Shown here one piece after another: positions 8,184-16,247 of a stretch of 61,210 bases of DNA. The DNA is taken from contig VSNM01000010.1 of the NCBI GenBank assembly GCA_009774245.1, positions 48,167-109,376 of the forward strand. The letters are read 5' to 3'. The stretch's first letter is position 1. Every line of letters begins with the position of its first letter. The stretch comes from Lachnospiraceae bacterium (lineage in GTDB: Bacteria; Bacillota; Clostridia; Lachnospirales; Lachnospiraceae). The notes beneath the pieces are model-generated. The model saw only the letters and a program-made list of their open reading frames with translations, ran no database searches and had not been told where the DNA came from. The position numbers were made by a program, and so were the translations under genes.

Positions 8184-10749
8184 CTTTAATCGTTACCTCC
8201 TTCAAATGCATCTTTAACAACTCTACCACCCTGTCAGCGTCAATTGGCTTTGGCACATGCGCGTTCATACCACAGCTCAGGCACTTTTCCACATCGTCTG
8301 CAAACGCGTCCGCGCTCATCGCTATAATCGGAATATCCTTCGCGTCGCTGCGCTTCAGCGCACGGATTGCCATGGCCGCCTCATACCCCGTCATGACCGG
8401 CATTCTGATATCCATCAAAACCGCACAGTAATATCCCTTTTCCGACGCGGCGAACCGGTCGACGCAGATCTTTCCGTTCTCGGCGCGCTCTGGCTTCAGT
8501 CCCACGTCGGAAAACAGCTCGTTTGCAATCTCCCAGTTGAGATCGTTGTCCTCCGCCACCAGAATATTTTCACCCGAAAATAACAACTCCGGCACCTCCG
8601 TCTCGACGGCATTCTCTGAAACCCATTTGTACAGATCATAGTACAGCGTCGACTGAAACAGCGGCTTTATGATAAATGTGTCGATTCCGGCATCCTTTGC
8701 CTGCTCCTCCAGCTCACTGTTATCTGTCGCGGAGATCATCAGGATATGCGGCGCACTCCCGTACCGGCGGCGAATCTCCCGCGCCACCTCAATGCCGTTC
8801 ATGCCGGGAAGCCTCCAGTCAATGATAATGACCTCATAATCATTTCCATTTGTGTGCGCGCTCTCTATCATCCCGAGCGCGGCTTGGCCATCAAGCACCC
8901 ACTGTGCCTCAATGCCAAGTGTTTTTAACGTCATCACCGTGCAGTCGCAGAACACCTCGTCGTCATCGACTACAAGCGTGCGCCATGGCGGAAGGGTTTT
9001 CTGCTCCTGCGCAGCTGGTGCCCTCTCCATGTCCAATACCACATGAAAACGGCTTCCCTTTCCGGGCGCGCTCTCCACCAGAATCGTGCCGCCCATCGCA
9101 TCGACGATATATTTCGTGATGGTCATGCCAAGACCGGCGCCCGCGGCCTTCTGCACACGCGCATTGTCCTCGCGCATAAAGGGCTGGAAAATCTTTTTCT
9201 GGAATTCCTCCGACATCCCGATGCCGTTATCCACCACCAGTAAGTGTACCTGGACGCGCGCCTTGGCGTCTGTCCCTGACGCCTCCTCATAGACCTCAAG
9301 CCGGATGTTGCCGCCCTCCGGCGTAAACTTGACCGCATTGCTCAGGAGATTGAGCAGAATCTGGTTCAGGCGCACGCTGTCACCCCACACATCCTCCGCG
9401 ATCACGTCATGAATATACAGATCAAAGCGCTGGTTTTTCTCCTTCGCCTGCGGCTGAATAATATTGACTACACTCTGCATCACCTCGGGAAGCGCGATCT
9501 GCTGCGTGTTCAACACCATCCTGCCGCTCTCGATCTTTGACATGTCCAGCACATCATTGATCAGTCCGAGAAGATGCCTGCTCGAATGGGATATCTTGCG
9601 CAGACATTCCTCCACCTTTTTCGTGTTGTTGAGATTGGCGCTTGCGATCTCTGTCATACCAATGATGCCGTTCATCGGCGTCCTGATATCATGACTCATA
9701 TTTGAGAGAAAATCGCTCTTGGCCCTGTTTGCACTCTCCGCATCACGTCTCGCCTCCTCAAGGGAACGCATCTGCCTGCGCATCATGAAGAAATAGATCG
9801 CAAATATCACCAGAAACAGCATGACGATCACAATGCCGTCCATAACCGCCGTGCGCGTCCACTCTACTCCAAACTGCTCTGTCATCTCGTCAAGCATACT
9901 ATATGGCATTGACAGTATCAGATACCACTCCGAATACGGGAGACTCTTGCAGTAGAGCCTCCTGTGCCCGTGCTTCAATACGAGCTCCGTCGTGTAATCC
10001 TCCCCACGCTCCATCGCGTCTGCAAGCTCCCGCAAATATTCCTCCAGACCGGCTTCACTCTGACCGTTTGTCTCCTCATAATGACGCCGCACTTTGTCAT
10101 AATAATTGTAATCCTCATCACCGTCCTTCTGCAGGACAATCTCACCGTCCCGTCTGACGACATAATAGATCATCGACTCCTCAAGACCTGAAAGGAAGAT
10201 ATCCGCCGCGTGATCCAGCGAGAACCCCGCAACAAGCGCAATCGCATTCTCGCCCTCCCGCACCTGATAAAATAACGGCACGCCAAACAGGAGCAGCCGG
10301 TTTCCCTCCGCGTCGCTGCCAAGCCCGATCTTGCGCTCACCGTTCTCGATGGAGCGCACATAGGCTGGAAAATCCGGCATGACGATCCCGCTCCCATAGA
10401 TCATGTCAACGGTGCCGTCGTCGAGATAAAGCCCGATATTGTCAAACCCCCGATTCTTAGCGCGCAGACTCAAAAGCGCGCGCTCCTCGTCGCCACTGAT
10501 ACTGCCAAGCATGATATCGTCACCCAGCGCCCTGACCTGATCGAGCTTTGTGTCAATGATCGTGCCAAAGTGCATCGCCGCCTGCTCGCTCGTACCTGAC
10601 ATATACATCTCCCCAATCGCAAGCATCGTCGCCTCACTTTCCTTATCCATATGTACAGCCTGCGAGACAAAAACGCCGCTGCAGACGGCTAACACAAGCA
10701 CAAGACTGACCACCAGAAAACGTGTTGATTTGTTCTTCATAGCTGACAT
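8161..10749 (-). CDS. Membrane-bound hybrid histidine kinase with two receiver domains
   Basis: 862 aa, start ATG at 10749 with AAAGGTGAG upstream. Order of parts: membrane segment near residues 10-30, an extracytoplasmic sensor of about 270 residues (Cache-like by size and position), a second membrane segment (VIVMLFLVIFAIYFFMM), HisKA with phospho-acceptor NMSHDIRTPMNG (about residue 350), HATPase with NLLSNAVKFTPEGG and VDNGIGMSEEF, and two receiver domains. The first receiver has VVDDDEVF and IIIDWRLPGMNG (Asp about 657), the second VAEDNDLNWEIA and VLMDIRMPVMTG (Asp about 785). No DNA-binding output is fused, so signalling probably ends in the receivers or a separate partner. The ligand is unknown. 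The downstream ankyrin-like gene overlaps. Confidence 0.93.
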   Translation of the reverse strand: MSAMKNKSTRFLVVSLVLVLAVCSGVFVSQAVHMDKESEATMLAIGEMYMSGTSEQAAMHFGTIIDTKLDQVRALGDDIMLGSISGDEERALLSLRAKNRGFDNIGLYLDDGTVDMIYGSGIVMPDFPAYVRSIENGERKIGLGSDAEGNRLLLFGVPLFYQVREGENAIALVAGFSLDHAADIFLSGLEESMIYYVVRRDGEIVLQKDGDEDYNYYDKVRRHYEETNGQSEAGLEEYLRELADAMERGEDYTTELVLKHGHRRLYCKSLPYSEWYLILSMPYSMLDEMTEQFGVEWTRTAVMDGIVIVMLFLVIFAIYFFMMRRQMRSLEEARRDAESANRAKSDFLSNMSHDIRTPMNGIIGMTEIASANLNNTKKVEECLRKISHSSRHLLGLINDVLDMSKIESGRMVLNTQQIALPEVMQSVVNIIQPQAKEKNQRFDLYIHDVIAEDVWGDSVRLNQILLNLLSNAVKFTPEGGNIRLEVYEEASGTDAKARVQVHLLVVDNGIGMSEEFQKKIFQPFMREDNARVQKAAGAGLGMTITKYIVDAMGGTILVESAPGKGSRFHVVLDMERAPAAQEQKTLPPWRTLVVDDDEVFCDCTVMTLKTLGIEAQWVLDGQAALGMIESAHTNGNDYEVIIIDWRLPGMNGIEVAREIRRRYGSAPHILMISATDNSELEEQAKDAGIDTFIIKPLFQSTLYYDLYKWVSENAVETEVPELLFSGENILVAEDNDLNWEIANELFSDVGLKPERAENGKICVDRFAASEKGYYCAVLMDIRMPVMTGYEAAMAIRALKRSDAKDIPIIAMSADAFADDVEKCLSCGMNAHVPKPIDADRVVELLKMHLKEVTIKDDKAGVK

Positions 10750-11123
10750 CTCACCTTTCTTTATTCAATATTCAATTTAATCTCTCTCAATTTCTATTCA
10801 AATTATACTATAATATTTAAAAATGTGATAGTCTTTTGTGCAAATTGATTAATCTTTTTTGACCTTTTTTCTGTAGGATTCAACAAAATTTTGCAAAGAC
10901 TGTGCACATTTCCGTTTCCTCCGTCTTGGTAAAATCCATTTGCAAAAAGCTTTACAAGCTCTCCATAATAATGGATAATAAAAGTAAATTGGGTGCGATT
11001 ATAAGTCGTTTCATGTCACAAAAACCATTTTTGTGAGGGAATGCGCTACACTGTGATCATATACTAGGACAAATCTGTACCCATTCAAATATAAAATTTT
11101 TTCATCGAGAAGGAGTTATCATT
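10750..11123. other. Divergent intergenic region between kinase and SPFH gene
   Basis: 374 bp, AT-rich, with no ORF or clear hairpin. It must hold both promoters. For the kinase (minus strand) I see TATAAT (10802-10807) with ATCACA (10824-10829) 16 bp upstream. For the plus-strand gene I see no convincing promoter; its ribosome site GAGAAGGAG is at about 11107-11115. Confidence 0.5.
10802..10829 (-). promoter_or_regulatory. Candidate promoter of the hybrid kinase gene
   Basis: TATAAT at 10802-10807 and a weak -35 ATCACA at 10824-10829 with a 16-bp spacer on the minus strand, about 55 bp upstream of the start codon. Confidence 0.4.
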
Positions 11124-12473
11124 ATGGGATTGATTAAAGCCGGAATGGGCGCGTTGGGAGGAACTCTCGCAGATCAGTGGAAGGAATTTTTCTACTGCGA
11201 TGCGATCGATAAGGACGTACTGGTCACAAAGGGGCGGAAACGCACAAGCTCCCGTTCCTCCAACACAAAGGGAAATGATAATATCATCTCCAATGGCAGC
11301 GTGATCGCTGTGGCGGACGGCCAGTGCATGATCATCGTGGAGCAGGGAAAAATTGTGGAGGTATGCGCGGAGCCGGGCGAATTCAAATACGACACCTCCA
11401 CAGAGCCAAGTATCTTCATGGGAAGTCTCGGCACAGGCATCAAGGAGACCTTCAAGACGATCGGCAAGCGCTTTACTTATGGCGGCGACACCGGTAAAGA
11501 TCAGCGGGTATATTACTTTAACACCAAGGAGCTGGTGGACAATAAGTTCGGAACGCCAAACCCGATTCCATTCCGCGTAGTGGACTCCAAGATCGGTCTG
11601 GATGTGGATGTCTCTGTCCGTTGCTCTGGCGTCTATTCTTATAAAATAGCCGATCCTTTGCTGTTCTACACAAACGTCTGCGGCAACGTGGAGCAGGATT
11701 ATGAGCGCAGTGAGCTGGACAGCCAGCTCAAAACGGAATTTATCAGCGCGCTGCAGCCCGCCTTTGGCAGGCTCTCCGATCTAGAGCTGCGTCCGAATCA
11801 GATCGTATCACACAACACAGAGCTGGAGAACGCGATGAATACCGCTCTCTCGGCAAAATGGGGCGAACTGCGCGGTCTCAAAGTAGTCAGCATCGCGCTC
11901 GGCTCTGTCACCCTGCCGCCGGAGGACGCGGAGATGATCAAACAGCTGCAACGCACAGCGGTTCTGCAGAATCCCAACATGGCAGGCGCGACGCTGGTAG
12001 GCGCCCAGGCGGATGCCATGAAAGCGGCGGCATCCAACTCCGCCGGAGCCATGACCGGTTTTATGGGGATGGGAATGGCCATGAATGCCGGAGGCGGTGT
12101 AAACGCGCAGAATCTGTTCGCAATGGGACAGCAACAGGCAGCACAGCAACAGGCAGCCATGCAGCAGACACAGCAGCAGGCAGCACAGCACCCAGCACAG
12201 GCGGGCGCATGGAAATGCTCCTGCGGGGCGGAGGCGACAGGCAAATTCTGTCCGGAATGCGGTTCTCCAAGACCAGCACAGGAGAACGGCTGGAAATGCT
12301 CCTGCGGGGCAGTCAACAAAGGGAAATTCTGTTCGGAGTGCGGCGCGAAGAAACCGCAGGGATTGCCGCTTTACCGCTGTGATAAATGCGGATGGGAGCC
12401 TGAAGATCCTGCGCACCCGCCCAAATTTTGTCCGGAGTGCGGGGATGCATTTGATGAGAACGACATACGATAA
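11124..12473 (+). CDS. ydjI: SPFH-domain protein with C-terminal zinc ribbons (YdjI-like)
   Basis: 449 aa, start ATG after AGAAGGAG. Residues about 1-290 form the SPFH/band-7 type 'virion core-like' domain typical of Bacillus YdjI (MGLIKAGMGALGG, ALGSVTLPPEDAEMIKQLQ). Then come a Gly/Met-rich linker, an Ala/Gln-rich stretch (about 315-350) and three CxC/CxxC zinc ribbons (WKCSCGAEATGKFCPECG, WKCSCGAVNKGKFCSECG, YRCDKCGWEPEDP...FCPECG). In B. subtilis ydjI belongs to the pspA-ydjGHI envelope-stress operon. Here it is first in a three-gene plus-strand operon without pspA. It is longer than the Bacillus protein because of the ribbons. It should act at the inner face of the membrane; the detailed role is unknown. 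Confidence 0.85.
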   Translation: MGLIKAGMGALGGTLADQWKEFFYCDAIDKDVLVTKGRKRTSSRSSNTKGNDNIISNGSVIAVADGQCMIIVEQGKIVEVCAEPGEFKYDTSTEPSIFMGSLGTGIKETFKTIGKRFTYGGDTGKDQRVYYFNTKELVDNKFGTPNPIPFRVVDSKIGLDVDVSVRCSGVYSYKIADPLLFYTNVCGNVEQDYERSELDSQLKTEFISALQPAFGRLSDLELRPNQIVSHNTELENAMNTALSAKWGELRGLKVVSIALGSVTLPPEDAEMIKQLQRTAVLQNPNMAGATLVGAQADAMKAAASNSAGAMTGFMGMGMAMNAGGGVNAQNLFAMGQQQAAQQQAAMQQTQQQAAQHPAQAGAWKCSCGAEATGKFCPECGSPRPAQENGWKCSCGAVNKGKFCSECGAKKPQGLPLYRCDKCGWEPEDPAHPPKFCPECGDAFDENDIR

Positions 12474-12488
12474 AAATGGAGGAATACA

Positions 12489-13574
12489 ATGGCAGCAATA
12501 CAAGAATACAAATGCCCGTGCTGCGGCGGCGCCATAGCCTTTGACAGTACGATTCAAAAAATGAAATGTCCTTACTGTGACACGGAATTTGAGATGGAGA
12601 CGCTGGCAAGCTATGACAACGAGCTGAGAGACGAACAGTCGGACGATATGAACTGGCAGATGGCATCGGGGGAGACATGGACTGAGAACGAGCTTGACGG
12701 GCTGAATGCTTACGTCTGCCACTCCTGCGGCGGTGAGATCACATGTGATGCAAACACGGCAGCGACCTCCTGCCCGTTCTGCGGCAACCCTGTCGTCCTG
12801 ACAGGACAGCTCTCGGGCGCCCTGAGACCGGACCTGGTGATTCCGTTCAAGGTAGATCAGAGAGCCGCGAAGGAAGCGCTCAAAAAGCACTGCGAAGGAA
12901 AGCGCCTGCTTCCCAAAGTGTTTAAGGACGAGAACCACATCAATGAAATCAAGGGCGTCTATGTCCCATTCTGGCTGTTTGACACCGGAGCCAATGTCAA
13001 TATGCGCTACAAGGCGACCAAAGTCCGCAGATGGAGCGACAGTCACTATGACTACACGGAGACGAAATTCTATGCGGTAAGCCGCGGCGGAAAACTCAAC
13101 TTCGAGAGAGTTCCTGTGGATGGTTCTACCAAGATGCCCGACAATCTGATGGAGTCCATTGAACCCTTTGACTGCGCGGAGGCGGTAGATTTTCAGACAG
13201 CCTACCTGGCAGGTTACCTGGCGGACAAATATGATGTGGACGCAGAGCAGAGTGTGGAGCGTGCCAATGAGCGAATCCGAAAGAGCGCGAAGGACGCCTT
13301 CTACGACACTGTAAAGGGGTATGCTACAGTCACAAAGGAATCCGGCAGTATCCAGCTGCAGAACGGCAGAGTTTTCTATGCCCTTTTTCCAGTATGGCTT
13401 CTGAGCACCTCCTGGAACGGCGAGAATTATCTGTTTGCCATGAATGGTCAGACGGGCAAAATGGTTGGCAATCTGCCATTGGACAAAGCTGCGTACAGAA
13501 AATGGTTGTTTGGTCTGACAGGCGTCATCGGTATCATCCTGTATGCCATATACTGCCTGCTCTGGCTGGTGTAA
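12489..13574 (+). CDS. ydjG: Zinc-ribbon membrane protein (YdjG-like)
   Basis: 361 aa, start ATG after ATGGAGGAATACA, 15 bp behind the SPFH gene. Two N-terminal zinc ribbons are seen: YKCPCCGGAIAFD...MKCPYCDTEFE and YVCHSCGGEITCD...SCPFCGNPVVL. The middle part (LVIPFKVDQRAAKEALKKH, VYVPFWLFDTGANVNMRYK) is characteristic of the YdjG family. It ends in a single hydrophobic tail (TGVIGIILYAIYCLLWLV), so it is probably tail-anchored facing the cytoplasm. The neighbours are the SPFH and TPM proteins, as in Bacillus ydjG-ydjH-ydjI, although the gene order differs. The family is confident, the molecular function unknown. Confidence 0.82.
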   Translation: MAAIQEYKCPCCGGAIAFDSTIQKMKCPYCDTEFEMETLASYDNELRDEQSDDMNWQMASGETWTENELDGLNAYVCHSCGGEITCDANTAATSCPFCGNPVVLTGQLSGALRPDLVIPFKVDQRAAKEALKKHCEGKRLLPKVFKDENHINEIKGVYVPFWLFDTGANVNMRYKATKVRRWSDSHYDYTETKFYAVSRGGKLNFERVPVDGSTKMPDNLMESIEPFDCAEAVDFQTAYLAGYLADKYDVDAEQSVERANERIRKSAKDAFYDTVKGYATVTKESGSIQLQNGRVFYALFPVWLLSTSWNGENYLFAMNGQTGKMVGNLPLDKAAYRKWLFGLTGVIGIILYAIYCLLWLV

Positions 13575-13584
13575 GGGGGTGCGG

Positions 13585-14442
13585 ATGATGAGAACATTAC
13601 ATAAAAGATGGAACAATCTGTTTTTGGCATTGATATTTACTGTTTTGACAGTATGCTCCTTATCTGCGGTTTCCGTGCTGCCTGTCTCCGCGGCGGATGA
13701 TCTGCCAAGGCTTGTGGATATGGCCGATCTGCTCTCAGACAGCGAGGAATCCGACCTGTCAGACATGCTCGATGAGATCAGCGAACGACAGCAGGTTGAT
13801 ATCGTGGTAGTTACCGTCGACTCGATGAAGGGTGAGACCGCCATGGTATATGCTGACGATTTTTATGATTATAACGGTTATGGCTTCGGATACGACCATG
13901 ACGGAGTCCTCCTTCTGATCAGTATGGAGGAGAGAGAATGGTACATATCGACATGCGGCTACGGCATAACGGCGATCACTGACGCGGGACGGGAATATAT
14001 CTCCGAACTGTTTGTATCTGATCTGAGCGCAGGCGACTATGCGGCCGCATTCACAAACTTTGCCAGCCTGTGTGACGATTTTATCACACAGGCAAAGACC
14101 GAGGAGCCTTACGATGTTGGCAACCTTCCCGACGATGCTGCCTTTGATCCTGTCTGGGGGCTCCTGGTCGCATTGGCAGTCGGATTCGTTATATCGCTGA
14201 TCGTGACGGGAATCATGCGGGGACAACTGAAATCAGTTTACAGCCAGTATACTGCAAATAATTATATCAAACAGGGCAGTATGCAGCTGACGAAAAAGAA
14301 CGACCTGTATCTATACAAACACATTGACCGCAGGAAAAAAGCAGAGAGCAGCAGCTCGAGCAGCTCCCACAGCTCCGGCGGCTCCCGCACGCACACGTCT
14401 TCTTCCGGTTCGAGGCATGGCGGCGGCGGCGGAAAATTTTAA
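13585..14442 (+). CDS. ydjH: Secreted/membrane TPM-domain protein (YdjH-like)
   Basis: The start is ATG at 13585 (MMRTLHKRWNNLF) behind AAGGGGGTGCGG, giving 285 aa and a 7-bp gap after the previous gene. It has a signal peptide (LFLALIFTVLTVCSLSAVSV, ending near VSAADD) and a TPM domain (LPRLVDMADLLSDSEESDL, QQVDIVVVTVDS, YDHDGVLLLISMEEREWYI). A membrane segment follows (WGLLVALAVGFVISLIVTGI), then a cytoplasmic tail ending in a Ser/Gly-rich string finishing GGGGGKF. TPM domains fold outside the membrane and bind divalent ions or have phosphatase activity in some members. It completes the ydjI-G-H module. Confidence 0.87.
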   Translation: MMRTLHKRWNNLFLALIFTVLTVCSLSAVSVLPVSAADDLPRLVDMADLLSDSEESDLSDMLDEISERQQVDIVVVTVDSMKGETAMVYADDFYDYNGYGFGYDHDGVLLLISMEEREWYISTCGYGITAITDAGREYISELFVSDLSAGDYAAAFTNFASLCDDFITQAKTEEPYDVGNLPDDAAFDPVWGLLVALAVGFVISLIVTGIMRGQLKSVYSQYTANNYIKQGSMQLTKKNDLYLYKHIDRRKKAESSSSSSSHSSGGSRTHTSSSGSRHGGGGGKF

Positions 14443-14472
14443 TCGGCTGCTGCACGAAACAGGCTGAGGACA

Positions 14473-14519
14473 GAGAAATCCGAAAGGAATTAGATTCCAA
14501 ATTCCTTTCGGATTTTCTC
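14473..14519. terminator. Bidirectional intrinsic terminator
   Basis: The stem GAGAAATCCGAAAGGAATT (14473-14491) pairs with AATTCCTTTCGGATTTTCTC (14500-14519) around a short loop. It ends the ydj operon on the plus strand and overlaps the last codons of the convergent minus-strand gene. Confidence 0.8.
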
Positions 14520-14840
14520 AACCTGTCCTAATGTACATCCGCATTTTGCCGCAATGACCTTATTATCCTGCTGCCCTGACTGAACAGCCTTGTAAACCTG
14601 TGCGCTTAGAATCACTCCCCTATTCTCGCCACGTTTTTCGCCAATTGTTATTCCTCGTTTTTCGCCTCGTTTTTCGCCAATTGTTATTCCTCGTTTTTCG
14701 CCTCGTTTTTCTATCCTATCCAATACTGCGTCCACGCTGACACCTCCATCCACAGACTTCTTCAATGACTGGTCATAATACTTCGCATACCGCTTATCGT
14801 CCTTAACTGCACTTATAACATTACTATAATTGCTCCGCAA
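14490..14840 (-). pseudogene. C-terminal part of Rpn-type nuclease copy 1, behind an in-frame stop
   Basis: 116 codons in the same frame as the upstream gene (14841-15563), separated only by a TAA at 14841-14843. It could start at TTG 14840, but no ribosome site is seen. It reads like the usual C-terminal half of this family: NYSNVISAVKDDKRYAKYYD, then charged repeats EKRGITIGEKRG, and an ending resembling a helix-turn-helix (NKVIAAKCGCTLGQVEKIR). The EKRG part is encoded by a tandem DNA repeat at about 14635-14710. Either the full gene is broken by a nonsense codon, or this is a separate downstream cistron. I favour a broken gene. Confidence 0.6.
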
Positions 14841-15563
14841 TTACAGTAAGGGCATGCCCATTCGGGCAAATATAATATCACCGATATTATACTCTGTCTC
14901 CCTGAATTTCGCAACATACCCTTTGAGCTTTTCCTCATCATATTCCTCACGAATCATACAGAAAAAAGCCTTCAGGTCATCACTGCAGAGTTCGATCTGC
15001 TCATCCGTCAGATGCCGGGCATCCAGGATATGCAGCGGATAGTCGGGTATGTAACGCTTTGCCCACTCCTTCCTGTCCTCCGGAATATCAAACATGTCAT
15101 AGAGCTGCCTTGGACCGTCCCACGGCTTTTCACCCACATAAAACACAAGCGTGATCACGGGGAGAATCTTTGTCCCCTTCGGCACCCTGCTGACAGGATT
15201 AAACGCAATCCCGTCTGCAATCGCCTGCGCTCTGATCTTCTTGCACTGTGTCTCATAGTCGATCACATCATACCCCATATTTTGCACTGGCATATAATAA
15301 TGGATGTCTGTCTGCCCCTCTGCTCCCAGTATGATGCGGAACCACATTCCCATCCTGGCCAGCTTCCTGACATCTCTCGCACGCTCTACAAATTTCAGCT
15401 GTCCCTCCGCAAGATTCAGCACTGTATCAGCAATACTGTCCAGCTCCACAAGATCTTCCGGCCCTATGCCGTCGTCCCCCTGAAACACTGCCATGTTGAA
15501 CAGTTCCGCAAATATCTCGGACACTTTCAGAAAATCTTTTGTACCTATGTCTGCCTTTCCCAT
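14841..15563 (-). CDS. Rpn-family PD-(D/E)XK nuclease (copy 1), N-terminal part
   Basis: 240 aa from MGKADIGTKDFLKVSE to GMPLL and stop TAA. It matches the Rpn/transposase_31-like nuclease family of Lachnospiraceae: LFNMAVFQGDDGI near the start, a nuclease core (ERARDVRKLARMG, FRIILGAEGQTDIHY), the family block TKILPVITLVFYVGEKPWDG and the block HLTDEQIELCSDDLKAFF. Related E. coli Rpn proteins promote RecA-independent recombination in vitro; the role here is unknown. In-frame sequence continues past the stop (14490-14840), so the product is probably shorter than its ancestor. Decayed relatives lie at 18330-18984 and 19165-19438. Confidence 0.75.
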   Translation of the reverse strand: MGKADIGTKDFLKVSEIFAELFNMAVFQGDDGIGPEDLVELDSIADTVLNLAEGQLKFVERARDVRKLARMGMWFRIILGAEGQTDIHYYMPVQNMGYDVIDYETQCKKIRAQAIADGIAFNPVSRVPKGTKILPVITLVFYVGEKPWDGPRQLYDMFDIPEDRKEWAKRYIPDYPLHILDARHLTDEQIELCSDDLKAFFCMIREEYDEEKLKGYVAKFRETEYNIGDIIFARMGMPLL

Positions 15564-15581
15564 CCTTACTCCCTTTATTGA

Positions 15582-16097
15582 TTATTTCACATGTGATGAG
15601 AATAGTATAACCAGATACCCCAACACAGCCCCTAAAACATTTGCGATGACATCTTCCGTCTCCGATTTACCACAGGAAAACAGATACTGCAGCAATTCAA
15701 CTGACACACTTGTCAGAAACGACGCCAGTAAAATTATTTTCATATTACACTTTCTGCCATATGCATACAGTGTTGCACACAGCAGAAACCCAAACGGAAT
15801 GAAAAACAAAATATTTTCTATCAGATAATGATAATCACCTCTCATTATATCCTGGCCTGTAAATGGAAAAAATTCAACCTGGCGTTTAGAACCGAGCCTG
15901 CGCGAGAATAATGTTACATATAACAGAAAATAAAGAAATAATCCATCCGCAAAAAGCAGAATGCCAGAAACCTTATGTTGATTAAATATGTGATCTGTGA
16001 TTTGCCTGCCGATTACCATGAACAGGAGTCCCGCAATAACTGCACCCTGCCAGCAGCCTGTCCACTGTTTTAAAATATCCCTGAAAATGATTTCCAT
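15582..16097 (-). CDS. VanZ-like membrane protein
   Basis: 171 aa with four to five hydrophobic helices (GAVIAGLLFMVIG, ILLFADGLFLYFLLYVTLF, YLIENILFFIPFGFLL, IILLASFLTSVSVELLQYLF, VIANVLGAVLGYLVILF). The VanZ-family signature is visible in NILFFIPFGFLL, ELLQYLF and the ED-x-IANVLGA motif (TEDVIANVLGAVLG). VanZ proteins give low-level teicoplanin resistance in some enterococci; most homologues have no known function. The last seven or eight codons and the stop lie in a roughly 40-bp segment that is repeated upstream of Rpn copy 2 (about 18990-19030), so the 3' end appears to have been replaced by repeat DNA. Start ATG at 16097, with no strong ribosome site. Confidence 0.82.
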   Translation of the reverse strand: MEIIFRDILKQWTGCWQGAVIAGLLFMVIGRQITDHIFNQHKVSGILLFADGLFLYFLLYVTLFSRRLGSKRQVEFFPFTGQDIMRGDYHYLIENILFFIPFGFLLCATLYAYGRKCNMKIILLASFLTSVSVELLQYLFSCGKSETEDVIANVLGAVLGYLVILFSSHVK

Positions 16098-16247
16098 AAC
16101 TTTTTTACCCTGCTCTGCTGCAACACCGATTCTTCTTTTCTATAACGCTTTGAAAACTCCATTCTCCTGTCCTGCGAGAACCGGACCAATCCAGCTTCAT
16201 GGCGGCTCCCATACCTCCAAATAGTAAAAGCTTCATTGCATTCCTGT

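Noticed and set aside
11124..12473. Virus or prophage gene, because this family is often labelled virion core protein
   Set aside because: It is an SPFH-domain cellular protein in a ydj-type operon; no phage structural or packaging genes are present.
11808..13844. A 678-codon open frame on the minus strand
   Set aside because: It lies fully opposite the well-supported ydj genes, has no ribosome site, reads Cys/Leu/His-rich without any domain, and follows the codon bias of the plus-strand genes.
14630..14710. Possible CRISPR-like repeats
   Set aside because: The repeats are adjacent tandem units in a coding frame (EKRG codons) with no spacers.
15582..16097. Glycopeptide resistance cluster
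   Set aside because: Only a VanZ-like gene is found; no vanA/vanH/vanX or VanRS genes are near.
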